The position numbers and the translations under genes are program-made. A model generated the notes under the pieces. The model saw only the letters and a program-made list of their open reading frames with translations. It searched no databases and was not told where the DNA came from. Source: Haloarcula hispanica ATCC 33960 (lineage in GTDB: Archaea; Halobacteriota; Halobacteria; Halobacteriales; Haloarculaceae). From it: a stretch of 64,000 nucleotides of DNA. Location of the stretch: contig NC_015944.1 in NCBI RefSeq assembly GCF_000223905.1, positions 62,001 through 126,000 of the forward strand. The letters run 5' to 3'. Each line of letters opens with the position of its first letter. The stretch's first letter is position 1. Of the stretch, positions 63,080 through 64,000 are shown one piece after another.

Positions 63080-63949
63080 TCAAGTATCGGCGGTGTCAGT
63101 GTGGTGGCTGAGCGGAGCGGCCGCCGTTTGGGCCTCGTCGATTACTCCTGCTGCCCACCCGATCACATCGGGGTGCGTACAGCGGATGATATCGAATCCG
63201 ATGTCGCGCTCCCGGTCGATGGTCAGAAACACCGTTTCGCCGTCGATGAGGTCGATACTGCAGGGAACAGATTCGTCGAGACTGTAGTACGTCACGGACG
63301 CCGTCGCGGCCTCGATAGTCTGCCAGCGGCCACGGAGGTCAGCGTCTGAAAGCATCGTCTCGGTCAGGTCGGTGTCGAACACGACGGTCCCATCCGCTTC
63401 GTTGCCTGCCCGTACCGCCTCCTCGTACGTGTACATCGGGAGCGCGATGAACGTTCCTAGGAGCGAGCGGAACGACGACGCGTTCTGGATAGCGTTAGCG
63501 ACGATGCGGGCCGCGGCGAGTGGGTCGGCACTCTGGTCGGCCACGAGTTGTCCCTCGGCGAGACACCGCAGATCGAAGTCGAACCAGTCTGTCGGCAGTC
63601 GCTGGACGACGTCGGGATACTCCTGTCCGATGGAAACCGTCCCGAGTAACTGCGTGAAATCGTCGTAAACAAGCTTTCCCAGGCCGGTTAGCGCGTACAC
63701 CTTCTCCCCGTTCCGTCGCGTGATCCAGTCACGGTCCTCTAAGTCACCGAGGATTCGACTGAGCGTCACGCGCGTCACCCCCGTCCGGTCGCTCAGTTCG
63801 TCACGACTGCAGGGACCGTCAGACAAGAGTTCGAGGACGCGAAGGCGGTGTTCCGAGCGGGCGAGGAACGCCACCGCTTCGATGGCATCGCTCGACAGCC
63901 CCTCGGCGGACCGGGCCGCTGTTCCGTTCTGCAGGTTTGCGGTCGTCAT
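63080..63949 (-). CDS. FilR1-type winged-helix transcription regulator
   Basis: The product has 289 residues. A winged helix at about 20-95 (LRVLELLSDGPCSRDELSDR then RVTLSRILGDLEDRDWITRR) is followed by the FilR1 ligand domain (PF08350) to about 280, with DRERDIGFDIIRCTHPDVIG. In methanogens FilR1 modulates gene expression; haloarchaeal versions are uncharacterised. The start lies near the window end with the promoter beyond it. Confidence 0.85.
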   Translation of the reverse strand: MTTANLQNGTAARSAEGLSSDAIEAVAFLARSEHRLRVLELLSDGPCSRDELSDRTGVTRVTLSRILGDLEDRDWITRRNGEKVYALTGLGKLVYDDFTQLLGTVSIGQEYPDVVQRLPTDWFDFDLRCLAEGQLVADQSADPLAAARIVANAIQNASSFRSLLGTFIALPMYTYEEAVRAGNEADGTVVFDTDLTETMLSDADLRGRWQTIEAATASVTYYSLDESVPCSIDLIDGETVFLTIDRERDIGFDIIRCTHPDVIGWAAGVIDEAQTAAAPLSHHTDTADT

Positions 63950-64000
63950 TTGGGTATCCAGCGATAGTTTAGGACTGCCTAAAACAGTTTCTCCTTCGGC

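Noticed and set aside
1-64000. CRISPR arrays, intact IS elements, tRNA genes
   Set aside because: No regularly spaced repeats, transposase genes or cloverleaf sequences were found by reading both strands.

Overview
The window comes from a haloarchaeon, most probably Haloarcula. The proteins are acidic, and GC-rich third codon positions leave long antisense shadow frames. The gene families are haloarchaeal: UspA, Tat lipoproteins, TrmB/FilR1/Lrp-RCK regulators, DUF6498 and MTH865. A single 5S rRNA gene (60456-60577, minus) matches the Haloarcula 5S sequence as I remember it, apart from about one internal base and the 5' end. No tRNA, CRISPR array or intact insertion sequence was seen.

Layout. 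(1) 1-6 kb: UspA proteins, two FMN-binding split-barrel proteins, a DUF2267 protein and a type II P-type ATPase, a set that looks like stress or dormancy functions. (2) 6.2-18.7 kb: a dense island for reactive sulfur. It holds a CoA-disulfide/persulfide reductase-like flavoprotein, a TauE/SafE exporter, DsrE proteins, two thioredoxins, a cysteine-bearing TrmB-like regulator, paired half-size YeeE/YedE transporters, a rhodanese-persulfide dioxygenase fusion, two TusA proteins, DUF1641 plus sulfide:quinone reductase, a methyltransferase and a DUF2892 protein. (3) 19.1-20.1 kb: DUF302 plus a methyltransferase. (4) 20.2-31.0 kb: a complete urease operon (ureBCAGDEF, minus) divergent from a complete urea ABC transporter (urtABCDE, plus) across a 633-bp AT-rich control region. 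(5) 31-47 kb: mixed transporters, enzymes and membrane proteins. A worn patch at 34.3-35.4 kb holds an 86-bp hairpin element, a 46-residue zinc-finger gene and two broken genes joined tail to tail. (6) 47.6-60.3 kb: ion and redox homeostasis: a two-RCK potassium channel with a frameshift just after its selectivity filter, a PiT transporter, an APC permease with its UspA partner, an SCO1/TlpA/CcdA set, TrkH, TrkA, an Lrp-RCK regulator and another UspA. (7) 60.4-64 kb: the orphan 5S rRNA gene with its own TATA box, a nitroreductase, a secreted/membrane protein and a FilR1-type regulator.

How it fits together (inference). In the sulfur island, SQR would oxidise sulfide to persulfide, the rhodanese-dioxygenase would turn persulfide into sulfite and thiosulfate, TauE/SafE would export sulfite, YeeE/YedE would import thiosulfate or a related sulfur species, and TusA/DsrE/thioredoxin would carry or reduce sulfane sulfur. 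Short motifs (AGTATTGT, TTTTGTGC) recur upstream of many of these genes, and the TrmB-like regulator is the obvious candidate to read the sulfur state. The urt-ure locus imports urea and hydrolyses it to ammonia, with the UreD/E/F/G chaperones supplying nickel.
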